A stretch of DNA of 64,000 bases from Planctomycetota bacterium (GCA_016712565.1 JADJQU010000009.1:124001-188000), one strand, 5' to 3'; positions 16,365-25,152 are shown, counted from the stretch's first letter. Numbers and translations are program-made. Notes: generated by a model from the sequence alone, not told the origin.

Positions 16365-17432
16365 ATGGACCAGCACGGCAGTTTCATCGCGCGCCTTCTC
16401 GACACGGGCCTCCGGGGCTTCGCTGCCGAGACCGCCGTGCGCCAGCGGCAATGCCTCCAGGAGCAGGGCTTCGACCTCCCGCCCGGAGTCCTCGACTCGC
16501 TGATCGCCGACACGGAGGCGCGGGTCCTGGTGCTGGGCGAGTCCCTGGCCACGGCCCGACCCGCCCTGTTCCTGGAGCACCTGGAATGGGGCCGCAGCTC
16601 CTACCTGGCCCGCGGCGTTTCCGAGCAGGGCCTGGCCCTCAACCTGCTGTGCCTGCGCGACGTGCTGCTGCGCAACCTGCCCCCCGACGCCCATTCGGCC
16701 GTGCAGAGCCTCCTCGACGCGGCGGGCAGGAGCTTCGAGCTCCCGCCGCGCCCCATCGGGGATTGCCTGGAGACCGACTCGCCCCAGGGCAGGCGCGTCC
16801 AGGAGGCGCTCCTGGCGATCCTGGAGGCCCGGCGCGAGGACGCGCTGCGCCTGCTGCTCGCCCCCCTCGACGAAGGTGTCTCGGTCTTGGAGGTGGAGAC
16901 CGGGATCCTGGGGCCCCTGCAGACCGCGGTCGGCGCCCTCTGGCAGCGCGGGGAGCTCCACGTGCACGAGGAGCACTACGCCACGCGCATCGTCGAGGAA
17001 GCGCTGGTGCTGCTGCGCAGCCGCATGGTGCGCGGCCCAGGCCTCGGCAAGTCCGTGCTGCTGTGTTCGGTGGCGGGCAACCTGCACGACGTGGGCGCCT
17101 GCATCGTCGCCGATCACTTCGAGGCCGGTGGTTGGAGGCCCCTCCGCCTGGGTGCCAACGTTCCCGGGGAGGACCTGGGCCGAGCGGTCTTCGATTTCCA
17201 CGCCGACCTCTTGGCCGTCTCGGTCACCCTGAGTTCCCAGGTGCGTCGGACCGCGGCGCTGCTTTCCGACGTGCGCGCCTTCTGCGACGGCGAGGCGCCG
17301 CCGATCCTCGTGGGCGGGCCGCCGTTCAACCTCGTGCCGGATCTGTGGCGAGTGGTCGGGGCCGATGGCTTCGCCGAAAGCGCCCCCGGAGCCGTGCGCG
17401 AGGGCAAACGGCTCCTGGGGCTGTCCGCCTAG
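16365..17432 (+). CDS. CarH-type cobalamin-binding sensor protein without DNA-binding domain
   Basis: A 355-residue protein. The C-terminal half has a helical cap (about residues 145-222) and a Rossmann-like B12-binding domain (about 228-352). The cap carries W193-x9-E203-H204, the W-x9-EH motif of the CarH/LitR photoreceptors. The Rossmann part has NLHDVG (239-244), matching the DxHxxG cobalt-ligand motif except for Asn in place of Asp/Glu, then VTLSSQ and ILVGGPPFN. Family knowledge: CarH and LitR bind adenosylcobalamin and respond to light. The MerR DNA-binding domain of those proteins is absent; the N-terminal 140 residues are helical and unrecognised. Position right after an ECF sigma gene suggests that it controls that sigma factor. 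Light sensing is inference. Confidence 0.8.
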   Translation: MDQHGSFIARLLDTGLRGFAAETAVRQRQCLQEQGFDLPPGVLDSLIADTEARVLVLGESLATARPALFLEHLEWGRSSYLARGVSEQGLALNLLCLRDVLLRNLPPDAHSAVQSLLDAAGRSFELPPRPIGDCLETDSPQGRRVQEALLAILEARREDALRLLLAPLDEGVSVLEVETGILGPLQTAVGALWQRGELHVHEEHYATRIVEEALVLLRSRMVRGPGLGKSVLLCSVAGNLHDVGACIVADHFEAGGWRPLRLGANVPGEDLGRAVFDFHADLLAVSVTLSSQVRRTAALLSDVRAFCDGEAPPILVGGPPFNLVPDLWRVVGADGFAESAPGAVREGKRLLGLSA

Positions 17433-17487
17433 GAAGATCCTGGGGCCCGGCGCGCTCCGAGGCCTGGGCCGGGTTGAAAGATGGGGT

Positions 17488-19569
17488 CTAGCGTCCGCGC
17501 TGCAGCCAGCGCCCGATCCAGCCCAGAACCTCGTTGTACCAGAGCACCGAGTTCTGCCCCTTCAGGATCCAGTGGTTCTCGTCGGGGAACACCACCAGCC
17601 GCGAGGACACGCCCTTGGCCTGCAACACGCCGTAAAGCTCCAGCCCCTGGCCCACGGGCACGCGGAAATCGCGCTCGCCGTGGAGCACCAGCATGGGCGT
17701 CGTGAAGTGCTTCGAATAGCGGTTGGGGCTCCACTTCTCGACGTTTTCCAGGTTGTCGAAGGGGAACCCGCCGTAGCTCCACTGGCGGCCCTCCGTCGAA
17801 TCGGAGGCCATCTGCCCGTGGAGCGAGAACACGCCCGCATGGGACACGAGCGCCGCGAATCGGTCGGTGTGCCCGGCGATCCAATTCACCAGGAACCCGC
17901 CGTAGGAACCTCCGGCCGCGGCCAGACGGCGCTCGTCGATGAAGCCCTTGGCGATCAGGAAGTCCGTGGACTTCATCACGTCCGTGAAGGGCTTGTCGGG
18001 GTGCGCGCCCAGGATCGACTCCACCCAGGCCTGACCGAAGCTCGACGAGCCGTGGAAGTTCACCATCGCGACCACCGTGCCGCGGGCCGTGAACAGCAGC
18101 GGATTCCAGCGGAAGGAGAACGCGTCGCCGAAGGTGCCGACGGGACCGCCGTGGATCAACTGCACGAGGGGCCACTTGCGGCCGGCGTCGAATCCGGGGG
18201 GCATGCAAACGAACATCTGCACCGGGTCGTCCCCCGCGCCGGGGAAGGTCATGTCCTCGACGGTGCCCAGCTGGAAGCCCGCCATGAACTGCTCGTTGAC
18301 CCGCGAAATCGGCCGCGGCTCGCCTCCGGCCAGGGGCAGCAGGAACACCTCGGGCGGGGACAAGAGCGTGCTCGCCGTGTAGAGCACCTCGCCCCCGGCG
18401 GACAAGTCGAAGCCCGACACCGTCCCCCCCCGAAGCAGGCAGCGCGGCGCCTCGCCGCTGCCCAGGGGCGCGAAGGGCATGCTGTACAGGCCGTTGCGGG
18501 CCCGCACCTCGGCCCGGAACACGATGGAGCGCCCGCCCTCGGCGAACTGCCAGTCGGCGGGCACGTGGTCCCAGGATTCGCTGAGCACGGTGGTCTTGCG
18601 GCTCGCGAGATCCATGGCCGCAAGCCGCACGCGATCGGGGTATCCCTGGGCCTTGGCCTTGCGCCCGTAGAGCACGGTTCTGCCGTCTGGACTGAAGACC
18701 GGAGCGAGATCGTCCGCCGGGTTGTCGGAAGTCAGATTGAGCTGCATGCCCCCTCCGATCCCCACGATGAACAGGTCCTGATTCAGCGCGCGGTAGGGCG
18801 GCGGAGTCGAGTTGGCCGCGAAGACGACTTGCTTGCTGTCGGGTGAGATGTCGAAGGAGATCGACTGGTTCTCCCCGGAAAGGTCGAACAACCCCTTCCA
18901 GCCGAACAACAGGTCGGTGACCTTGCCCGTCGCGAGCTCCAGTGCGTACAGCCGCAGCTGCTCGCGGTCGGCGAGCCACGTGTCCCAGTATCGGTAGAGG
19001 CGATTCTCGGTGACCTTGGCCTTGACGAGCTTCTTCTCGCGCGCCTCCAGCTCGGCCTTGAGCGACTCGGGCGACTCGAAGCCGTGGATCGTGGACGAAA
19101 CGAAGACGATGCGCTTGCCGTCGGGCGTGAAGCGCGGCGAGGACACGGGCAACAGCATCTCCGTGAGCCGTCGCGCCTCGCCGCCCGCGAGATCGATCCA
19201 ATACAGCTGGGCCCCCTTGTCGGCCGCGCGCTTGGAAACGAAGACCACGGCCTTGCCGTCGGGACTCCATTGGGGCGCGCTGTCGGAAGCCGCGTCCGTG
19301 GTCAGGGCCCAGGCCTCGCCGCCCGCAAGCTCGCGCACGAAAATGTCCGCGTTGGCCTGGTTCGTGGCCAGGTCGTAGCGGGTGACCGTGTAGGCGACCC
19401 GGAGCCCGTCCGGTGAGAGCACGGGATTCCCGACGCGCTTGACGGCCCACAGGTCCTCGACGGTGAAGCGTCCCTCCTCGGCCCCCCCCTGGCCGCGGGC
19501 GAGCGGGCTTCCTGTGGCGAGCGCGAGGGCGGCGAGCGTCAGAAAGAGGGGGCATCCGGCGATTTTCAT
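17488..19569 (-). CDS. secreted S9-family prolyl oligopeptidase/acylaminoacyl peptidase
   Basis: A 693-residue protein with a signal peptide (MKIAGCPLFLTLAALALATG) and an N-terminal beta-propeller in which the WD40-like motif SPDG recurs (LSPDGLRVAY, WSPDGKAVVF, FTPDGKRIVF, FSPDGRTVLY). The C-terminal alpha/beta hydrolase has the nucleophile motif GGSYGG (Ser555), Asp634 in GERDFRVP, and His666 in DENHW, a full catalytic triad. It should cleave short peptides, probably in the periplasm. Length is normal for the acylaminoacyl-peptidase subgroup. Both neighbours are unrelated, so it appears to be a single-gene unit. Confidence 0.92.
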   Translation of the reverse strand: MKIAGCPLFLTLAALALATGSPLARGQGGAEEGRFTVEDLWAVKRVGNPVLSPDGLRVAYTVTRYDLATNQANADIFVRELAGGEAWALTTDAASDSAPQWSPDGKAVVFVSKRAADKGAQLYWIDLAGGEARRLTEMLLPVSSPRFTPDGKRIVFVSSTIHGFESPESLKAELEAREKKLVKAKVTENRLYRYWDTWLADREQLRLYALELATGKVTDLLFGWKGLFDLSGENQSISFDISPDSKQVVFAANSTPPPYRALNQDLFIVGIGGGMQLNLTSDNPADDLAPVFSPDGRTVLYGRKAKAQGYPDRVRLAAMDLASRKTTVLSESWDHVPADWQFAEGGRSIVFRAEVRARNGLYSMPFAPLGSGEAPRCLLRGGTVSGFDLSAGGEVLYTASTLLSPPEVFLLPLAGGEPRPISRVNEQFMAGFQLGTVEDMTFPGAGDDPVQMFVCMPPGFDAGRKWPLVQLIHGGPVGTFGDAFSFRWNPLLFTARGTVVAMVNFHGSSSFGQAWVESILGAHPDKPFTDVMKSTDFLIAKGFIDERRLAAAGGSYGGFLVNWIAGHTDRFAALVSHAGVFSLHGQMASDSTEGRQWSYGGFPFDNLENVEKWSPNRYSKHFTTPMLVLHGERDFRVPVGQGLELYGVLQAKGVSSRLVVFPDENHWILKGQNSVLWYNEVLGWIGRWLQRGR

Positions 19570-19611
19570 GGCGAAACGATACGGCGTTTCGCGCCCGGCG
19601 CCATCGCCCGC

Positions 19612-19708
19612 GGCCCGCCGTTCGGGTCAGACACCTCCGCCGCAGGCGCGCCCCAGAGCCAGGGAGGGGCGCTCCGTCGACGTGAGTGTCTGACGCGAAC
19701 GGCGGGCC
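19612..19708. repeat. long inverted repeat, possible mobile palindrome or terminator
   Basis: Two 23-base arms (19612-19634 and 19686-19708) are reverse complements at 22 of 23 positions, with 51 bases between them. The arm tips facing the loop read TCAGACAC and GTGTCTGA. Inside the loop a second short inverted repeat (GCGCCCC with GGGGCGC) can form, so the whole element can fold into a branched structure. It lies between the start of the S9 peptidase gene and the end of the next minus-strand gene. Such elements can be REP-type palindromes moved by IS200-like transposases, or bidirectional terminators. No second copy was noticed in the window. Confidence 0.75.
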
Positions 19709-19712
19709 TCCT

Positions 19713-20057
19713 TCAGGAAGCCGCGTTCAGGTAGTCGAGTTCGCCGGGCAGGCGCCGCCCTGCGCCGTCGGCCAGGACATGGGCCAGCAATGGGTTCAAG
19801 TCACGTAGGGCGGCCTCGGGACCGGTGAACGCCAGCTGCAGCGGGGCGCGAGCACCCCCCAGGGCCTGGACGATTTCGTACGCGGAGGTTGCATCCCAGG
19901 TCAGGCCGCCCGCGAGCAGGCGACAGCCTCCGCCGTGGCGGCGGCAGACGCGCGTGATCCACACGATGTGGGCGAAGCGCAGCGCGTTCGGAATCTCGAT
20001 TTCGACCAGCAGCATGCGCGGGTTCTGGAAATGGACCCTGTTGGAAGCGTCGGACAC
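19713..20057 (-). CDS. small protein, possibly PilZ-like
   Basis: About 114 residues from a GTG at 20057 that has GGAG six bases upstream; a longer ATG start at 20126 is possible but adds a low-complexity Pro/Arg stretch. The segment NPRMLLVEIEIPNALRFAHI, then VWITRV and GCRLLAGGLTWD, has the strand order seen in the second half of PilZ domains, but the arginine motif (RxxxR) that binds cyclic-di-GMP is not visible. No signal peptide is present. It lies just downstream of a large inverted repeat. Function is unknown; the PilZ suggestion is weak. Confidence 0.5.
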   Translation of the reverse strand: MSDASNRVHFQNPRMLLVEIEIPNALRFAHIVWITRVCRRHGGGCRLLAGGLTWDATSAYEIVQALGGARAPLQLAFTGPEAALRDLNPLLAHVLADGAGRRLPGELDYLNAAS

Positions 20058-20322
20058 GACACGCTCCGTAGGTTGGGGACAGGACGAAGGGCGGCGAGGG
20101 GGGCCGCAGGGCGCGCTGGAACGCACGCCGCAGGGCCGAGTGGACGGGCCGTGGTGACGGATCGGGGCTCCCTGGACCGGCCGCGTTCGATCCGGGCCAC
20201 CGGATCACGGAGGCGCGGCCCGCGAGGGGGAGAAAGGACCCGAGGCACGGACCCGGGGGTCCGGGCGCGGGCGGGCGGCCATGCCGACTCCGCCGCGTGG
20301 TCCGGGCGAAACCTGCCCGCCG

Positions 20323-20811
20323 TCAGGCCCGCCTGCCGCCGCCGTCCGAGCCGCCGTTGCAGCGCAGGTGGCGCGGCTCCGCGCGGGGGCCGAACTCCAA
20401 GAACTCCGGCGCCGCCGTGCAGAAGCCCGGTGCCCGGCGGGCGGGTCCTTGGTCCCCGCCGCCGGCGTGCTCAGGGCGCCGCTGGGGATCGGGTTGGGAC
20501 ACGCCGCCCGGGGAAGCCGACGACACCTGGCGGGTGGCCAACGGGGCCAGGGGCCGCTGGGGGCGACTGGCGATGGGCCCGGTCTCCCCCAGGGAGTCCA
20601 AGGGCGGGCCCGGAGGCTCGGCTCGCGTCCCCTGGGCCCCCCCGTGGGATTCCCCCGTCGCCGGGAGGGTGGGAATCGGCAGGGCCGCGCCGCCGGAATG
20701 GGCCGGCGAGGCACACACGAACCACACCGTGGCCGCCGCCGCCAACGTCAGGAGCAGGCGCGGCAGACTCCCCACGGGTCGGCCGGGTCGAACCACTCGG
20801 GTCGTTCTCAC
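20323..20811 (-). CDS. membrane-anchored Pro-rich protein of unknown function
   Basis: About 162 residues from a GTG at 20811 with a strong AGGAGG four bases upstream. A basic N-terminus is followed by a hydrophobic helix (LLLTLAAAATVWFVCASPAH), which may be a signal anchor, then a long Pro/Gly/Ser-rich region and a C-terminal patch with two cysteines (GFCTAAPEFLEFGPR and HLRCNGG). Third codon positions are strongly G/C in this frame, as in real genes nearby, but other frames are open as well. No family was recognised. Confidence 0.5.
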   Translation of the reverse strand: MRTTRVVRPGRPVGSLPRLLLTLAAAATVWFVCASPAHSGGAALPIPTLPATGESHGGAQGTRAEPPGPPLDSLGETGPIASRPQRPLAPLATRQVSSASPGGVSQPDPQRRPEHAGGGDQGPARRAPGFCTAAPEFLEFGPRAEPRHLRCNGGSDGGGRRA

Positions 20812-21220
20812 GCCCCTCCTATCCGCGATCGAGTCCCAGGTTGCGCTGGAGCCGGCGACCTGCCCCCCAGACCTGGGAGCCGCCCCGGAGGTCCCCTGGG
20901 CCTGCTGCCGGGACGACTCCCCGCGGCCAGAGGCCTTGCGACGCGGGACCCGGCGGGCGGGCTCCCAGGAAAGTCCGCGACCCTGACCGCGGCCTCCTTC
21001 GCCCTGCCGGCCGCGCGCGCGAAACCCCGCCACCCGGCGCCCTGAGGTTCCTGGGCAGGCCTGGGGTCCGGGGACCCCGCCCCCAGCCGGCTACGCCGAC
21101 TTCCCCGGGCCAGGACGGATTCCCAGATCGGCGGCTCTGTGGAACGATGCCTGGCGAACGCCCCTGCCCGAACGCCCCACCCGTGATCGGCGAAGCCGCC
21201 CGCCGAGTCCAGGCCCAACC
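20812..21220. other. intergenic region without supported gene
   Basis: About 400 bases between two divergently transcribed genes. Several frames stay open because of the high GC content, but none has a plausible start, domain or signal. It presumably holds the promoters of both flanking genes; no clear promoter consensus was found. Confidence 0.5.
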
Positions 21221-22894
21221 ATGACGACGCCGCACACGCCCCGAATGGCCCTTCCCCTGTTCCTGTTGGCCCTGGGGGCCGTCCCCGCCGCGGCCCTCGG
21301 CGATTGGAGCAACGCCGGCGGCAACGCGGGTCGCAACGGGGTGACCGCGGAGATCGGCCCCGGAACCCCGGACGTGCTCTGGTCCGGCGGCCGCAGCTCC
21401 TTGATCGCCTGGCAGCCGGTGACCGAGGGACGGCGCGCCTACATGGTCCGTCAAATCGGTTTCCCGCCGGAACCGAACTCCGACGAATCGCCCGTGGTGG
21501 CCATGGACCTGACCACCGGCGCGGAGTTGTGGGCCATCCACGTGCCCGCCTCCCCCACCGACTGGACCACCTGGATCGCCGGGGCGAACGGCGGCCGCCT
21601 GTTCGTCTCTCGCGCGGGCAACGGAGCCTCGGTGAGCTCACCCCTGCGGGCCTACGATTCGGCCACGGGCGGCTTCCTGTGGAACTCGGTCGATTCCATC
21701 GACGCCGGTGCCTACGACGGCGTGGTCTTCGCTCCGAACGGCGACCCGATCGTGGCGAGCTTCCGCAAGATCTGGCGCATCCGCGCCACGGACGGCACCA
21801 CCGACTGGGTGGCCAACCGCGTGGGATCCGTGAGCGGCAACTGCGGCGCCGCCGTGTTCGGCAACGCGGTGTACGTGGCCGACGCGATCGGCGGCGGGCA
21901 CGTGATCAAGCGCTTCGACCTGGCCACGGGGCTGTTCCAGTACCAGAGCCCCGTCCTGCCCGGGTTCACGATCCAGAATTCCCCCATGGTGGGCCCCGAC
22001 GGCACCCTCTATCTCTCGCGCACGCAGAACAACGCCGCCGTCGATTCCTTCTACGCGTTGAACGACAGCGGCACGGACATCAGCGTGCGCTGGAGCCGGC
22101 CCGCGGGGTGGTCCACGTCCTCGGAATTCGCGGCGGGAGTCGACGGCACGGTGTACATGCTCGGCGTGGGCGGCGTGCTGGAGCGCCGCGACTCCCTGAC
22201 GGGCGCCCTGCTGGGCAGTTCGGTGCCATTGACACCGGGGAATGCCGCGCCCCGGCTGGCCATCGACGGCCAGGGACGCCTGTTCGTGTCCAACGGCGAC
22301 TTCGCCAACGGGAGGCTCTACTCCTTCGACGCGAACCTGACCACGCGCTGGTCCGTGGCGGTGCCCAACATCAACATCGGCGCGCCCGCCCTGGGCAAGG
22401 ACGGCACGCTGCTGGTCTGCGGCGTGGGGACCAACGTGACGGCCTATCGGACGCCCTACGGCTACTGCACGGCGAAGGTGAACTCCCTGGGCTGCACGCC
22501 GGCCATCGCCACCGTGGGCGCCCATCCGAGCGCCAGCGCGGGTTCGGGCTTCACCGTCCAATGCTCCGACGTGCGCAACCAGAAGCCCGGCCTGTTGCTC
22601 TATTCGATCACCGGTCAGGCGATCCAGCCCTTCCAGGGCGGCTTCCTGTGCCTGGCCGCGCCGATCCGCCGCACGCCGGGCGTGAACTCCGGCGGCGCGC
22701 CCGTGCCCGCCAACGACTGCTCGGGCGTCTACGGCATGGACTTCAACGCGTTCATCGCCAGCGGGGCCGGGCAGCCGGCGCTCCAGGTCCCGGGCACCGA
22801 GGTCGTCTGCCAGTGGTGGGGACGCGATCCCGGCTTCGTGCCGCCCGACAACTCGACCCTCAGCAGCGCCCTGGGTTTCGTGATCCAGCCCTGA
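21221..22894 (+). CDS. secreted PQQ-type beta-propeller protein with C-terminal Cys module
   Basis: A 557-residue protein with a signal peptide (MALPLFLLALGAVPAAALG after a short N-terminal extension). Residues about 28-420 form a PQQ/BamB-like propeller: repeats such as VVAMDLTTGAELWAIHV, LRAYDSATGGFLWNSV and LYSFDANLTTRWSVAV. The last about 140 residues begin YCTAKVNSLGCTPAI and end with CQWWGRDPGF, a module with several cysteines that recurs at the C-termini of many secreted planctomycete proteins. It probably acts outside the cytoplasm as a binding or structural protein. The start could also be the internal ATG at 21245. No catalytic residues are recognisable. Confidence 0.8.
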   Translation: MTTPHTPRMALPLFLLALGAVPAAALGDWSNAGGNAGRNGVTAEIGPGTPDVLWSGGRSSLIAWQPVTEGRRAYMVRQIGFPPEPNSDESPVVAMDLTTGAELWAIHVPASPTDWTTWIAGANGGRLFVSRAGNGASVSSPLRAYDSATGGFLWNSVDSIDAGAYDGVVFAPNGDPIVASFRKIWRIRATDGTTDWVANRVGSVSGNCGAAVFGNAVYVADAIGGGHVIKRFDLATGLFQYQSPVLPGFTIQNSPMVGPDGTLYLSRTQNNAAVDSFYALNDSGTDISVRWSRPAGWSTSSEFAAGVDGTVYMLGVGGVLERRDSLTGALLGSSVPLTPGNAAPRLAIDGQGRLFVSNGDFANGRLYSFDANLTTRWSVAVPNINIGAPALGKDGTLLVCGVGTNVTAYRTPYGYCTAKVNSLGCTPAIATVGAHPSASAGSGFTVQCSDVRNQKPGLLLYSITGQAIQPFQGGFLCLAAPIRRTPGVNSGGAPVPANDCSGVYGMDFNAFIASGAGQPALQVPGTEVVCQWWGRDPGFVPPDNSTLSSALGFVIQP

Positions 22895-22903
22895 ACGGGA
22901 ACG

Positions 22904-22929
22904 GCTCCGGCGGCGTCGGCCTCCGGAGC
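22904..22929 (+). terminator. possible terminator after propeller gene
   Basis: A seven-base GC stem (GCTCCGG with CCGGAGC) closing a 12-base loop, starting ten bases after the stop codon of the propeller gene. No T-run follows, so intrinsic termination is uncertain. Confidence 0.35.
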
Positions 22930-22969
22930 GCGGGGGGAGAGCCGCGGGCCCGGTTGCTACCGTACCCCC

Positions 22970-24304
22970 ATGGCGGCTCCCATGGCATTGCGGGACTTCG
23001 AGGCCCAGCTGGGGCGTGAGGACTCGCTGTACGTCGTCCACAACGCGGTGGTTCGCGCCGCCCAGGCCATTCGACCCGTGGTGGAGTCGGGAGCCGTGCT
23101 CGCGGCCTGCTCCGACGAGTTCAACGGCGAGGTGCGCTCGGCCTTCGCCTCCGACGTGGCGCGCATGCTGATCGGCCCCCACGTGCCGGGTCATCGGCGG
23201 GTGTTCTCCGTCTCGAACCTCGGCGGCCGGATCGAGCCCGGTGCGATCGCGCTGGCCAACCTGCACTTCACGGCGCAGACGGAGCGCGCCGGGGAAAAGC
23301 TGCTCTTGGTGGAGATCGCCGGCCACGTGGGTCGTCGCGAGACCCCGGGTGGCAGCCGGTGGGGCGAGCTGGATCGTTTCGGAACGGTCTCGCCGTGCTG
23401 CGGCGCCCTGCAGCTCTTGCTCGACAAACCCGCGGGCGCGGAGTCCGTGCGCTTCCCCTGGTTCGACCAGCTGACCGCCTTCTTCGGCCCCGAGCGTCTG
23501 GCCGCCCTGCGTCAGGACGCCACGCCCTTCCGCATGCTGCGGGCCGCGGTCGTCCACGCGGTGCTGCAGAGCGAGTCCGCCCTGGTGGACCTGCTGCGCG
23601 AGCCGCCCGCCACGGGCACGCACGTGCTGCTGGTGGCCTTGGTGGTGGTGAACCGGCGCGGAACCGACCACGCGCTCCCGGTGGCGATCCACCACCTGTC
23701 GTTCCTGGGGGGCGTGGCTGAACTCCGCTTCGGAGCGAGCCTGCGCTCGACCCCCGCGGCCCTGGTGGTGGACGCCTCCCAATCCAACCTGAGGGTCAGC
23801 TCGCCCTTCGCCCCCGCGCCCGTCGCGCCGGTTCGACCTGAATCGGCCGCAGGCACGGCCGTCCGCGGGCTCCATCCTCACCCGCCGCCGGTCCCCGGGG
23901 TTCCGCCGGTGTTCCCCCAGGCCCTGACCGACGAGCAGCGCGCCAAAGCCCGCGGCAGCGCGGTCCAGGCGCACCTGTCCGACCACCGGCGCCGGCTGGA
24001 GAGCCTGCGGGGCCATCCCTCGACCTTGAACATCTATGCCCGGCCGCTGCTGAGGGCCTTCGTGCAGGGTCTGTCGATCCTGGCGCCGGAAGTGGCCTTG
24101 GCGGCCTTCCCCTTGGAACTCGCCGGGGAATGGCTCCACGCCCGCCGCCTGAAGGAACTCCTGGCCCGCGGGCCCTCCACGGAGGAGGCCCGCAAGGTGC
24201 TGCACGAACTGGAGCCGACGCTGCAGCAATTGGGCCACCGGGAGGCCCGACAGGTGCTGGAAGCGCTGCTCGCCCAGCAGCATCCGCTGTTGGGAACTCG
24301 CTGA
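22970..24304 (+). CDS. protein of unknown function, cytoplasmic
   Basis: A 444-residue protein without a signal peptide or membrane helix. The N-terminal 300 residues appear globular with strands such as HRRVFSVSNLGG and LLLVEIAGHVG, and a Cys pair (TVSPCCGALQLLL). After a Pro-rich linker at about 290-315, the last 130 residues are helical (ARGSAVQAHLSDHRRRLESL, SILAPEVALAAFPLELAG). No family or catalytic motif was recognised. Codon usage is strongly G/C at third positions. It lies 75 bases after the propeller gene in the same direction. Confidence 0.75.
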   Translation: MAAPMALRDFEAQLGREDSLYVVHNAVVRAAQAIRPVVESGAVLAACSDEFNGEVRSAFASDVARMLIGPHVPGHRRVFSVSNLGGRIEPGAIALANLHFTAQTERAGEKLLLVEIAGHVGRRETPGGSRWGELDRFGTVSPCCGALQLLLDKPAGAESVRFPWFDQLTAFFGPERLAALRQDATPFRMLRAAVVHAVLQSESALVDLLREPPATGTHVLLVALVVVNRRGTDHALPVAIHHLSFLGGVAELRFGASLRSTPAALVVDASQSNLRVSSPFAPAPVAPVRPESAAGTAVRGLHPHPPPVPGVPPVFPQALTDEQRAKARGSAVQAHLSDHRRRLESLRGHPSTLNIYARPLLRAFVQGLSILAPEVALAAFPLELAGEWLHARRLKELLARGPSTEEARKVLHELEPTLQQLGHREARQVLEALLAQQHPLLGTR

Positions 24305-24363
24305 GGCGCGCGCGTCTCTGCCGACGGACGACGGTCAGCCCGTGACCATCAGGGCCGGGCGCT

Positions 24364-24576
24364 TCAGGACAGCACGGACTTGCCGCCGCGCGAAAGCCCG
24401 ATGAGCCCCACGATCGTGAGCACCCCGCCCGCGATCAGGAGCCAAATGGCCTTGTCCGTGGGCTCGCCCGTGAAGAGTCGAGAAACGTCGGAACGCACGG
24501 AATCCGACGCGGTAAAGCCCATGACGCCGAGCATGACGCCGACGACGAGCAACACGATCGAGATGAGCTTATTCAT
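24364..24576 (-). CDS. DUF3185 family small membrane protein
   Basis: A 70-residue protein with two membrane helices (LISIVLLVVGVMLGVMGF and AIWLLIAGGVLTIVGLIGL) separated by a polar loop with SRLFTGEPTDKAIWLL. This layout and the FTGxPTDK motif are those of DUF3185. Family members are found in stress-induced gene sets of soil and water bacteria; the molecular role is unknown. It is the last gene of a row of minus-strand genes for small membrane proteins, 20 bases after the Lmo0937-type gene. Confidence 0.85.
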   Translation of the reverse strand: MNKLISIVLLVVGVMLGVMGFTASDSVRSDVSRLFTGEPTDKAIWLLIAGGVLTIVGLIGLSRGGKSVLS

Positions 24577-24596
24577 GGTTGTTGTGGGAGCAGGCC

Positions 24597-24746
24597 CTAG
24601 ACGATTTTCCGGCCGCTGATCACGCGCAGGAGGATCATGACGACGGCGATGACGAGCAGCACGTGCACGAAACCTCCCATCGTGGTGGAGGTCACCAGGC
24701 CCAGGGCCCAGAGCACGATCAGGACGACTGCGATGGTGTACAGCAT
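24597..24746 (-). CDS. Lmo0937 family small membrane protein
   Basis: A 49-residue protein with two membrane helices, starting MLYTIAVVLIVLWALGLV and containing TTMGGFVHVLLVIAVV. The TMGGFxHxLLVIA segment is typical of the Lmo0937 family, small membrane proteins often next to stress genes. The start at 24746 is taken because it gives the family's normal length; a longer upstream reading has no support. The function is unknown. Confidence 0.85.
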   Translation of the reverse strand: MLYTIAVVLIVLWALGLVTSTTMGGFVHVLLVIAVVMILLRVISGRKIV

Positions 24747-24807
24747 GGGATTCTGATTCCTGGATTGAGGCGTTGCGATGGAGTGCGCGCGGTGTGCCTG
24801 ATGAAAC

Positions 24808-25152
24808 TCAGTGTGTTTGGCCCGCGCGCCTGCTCTCGGAGCGAAGTGCTCGGAAGATCTGCGATGGGCCCGTTGGGGAAAGCCCCCGCAGAGTGCCCGC
24901 GGCCTCGCACAGACGTCGACCGCTCTGCACTGCGATGGGCGCGCCGACAAAGCCGATCAAGGCCCCAAGGCCCGCGCTGAACAGGGGGAAGCGCCGGATA
25001 CGGGCGCGCAGGCGCTCGACCCCGGGAGAAGACTCTCCGCAACGGCCGATCCTGTCCGTGAGGCCTTCGATCGCCCACGCCTCCTCCTGATCGAGCAGTT
25101 GGGCAACCGTCACGGGAGCCTTGCGAGGCGCGGGGCTAGCTTGTGGGTTCAT
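24808..25152 (-). CDS. small membrane-associated protein of the stress island
   Basis: A 114-residue protein with a polar N-terminal half (VAQLLDQEEAWAIEGLTDRI), a hydrophobic segment (PLFSAGLGALIGFVGAPIAV) and a short basic C-terminus. Its place just after a YqjE-type gene, with a 17-base overlap, suggests that it is the third member of a YqjD-YqjE-YqjK-like set, although sequence similarity to YqjK cannot be shown by eye. The function is unknown. Confidence 0.6.
   Translation of the reverse strand: MNPQASPAPRKAPVTVAQLLDQEEAWAIEGLTDRIGRCGESSPGVERLRARIRRFPLFSAGLGALIGFVGAPIAVQSGRRLCEAAGTLRGLSPTGPSQIFRALRSESRRAGQTH

Noticed and set aside
21638..24283. 881-codon minus-strand open frame
   Set aside because: It is antisense to the propeller gene and the following gene, with His/Arg/Gly-rich composition and no motif.
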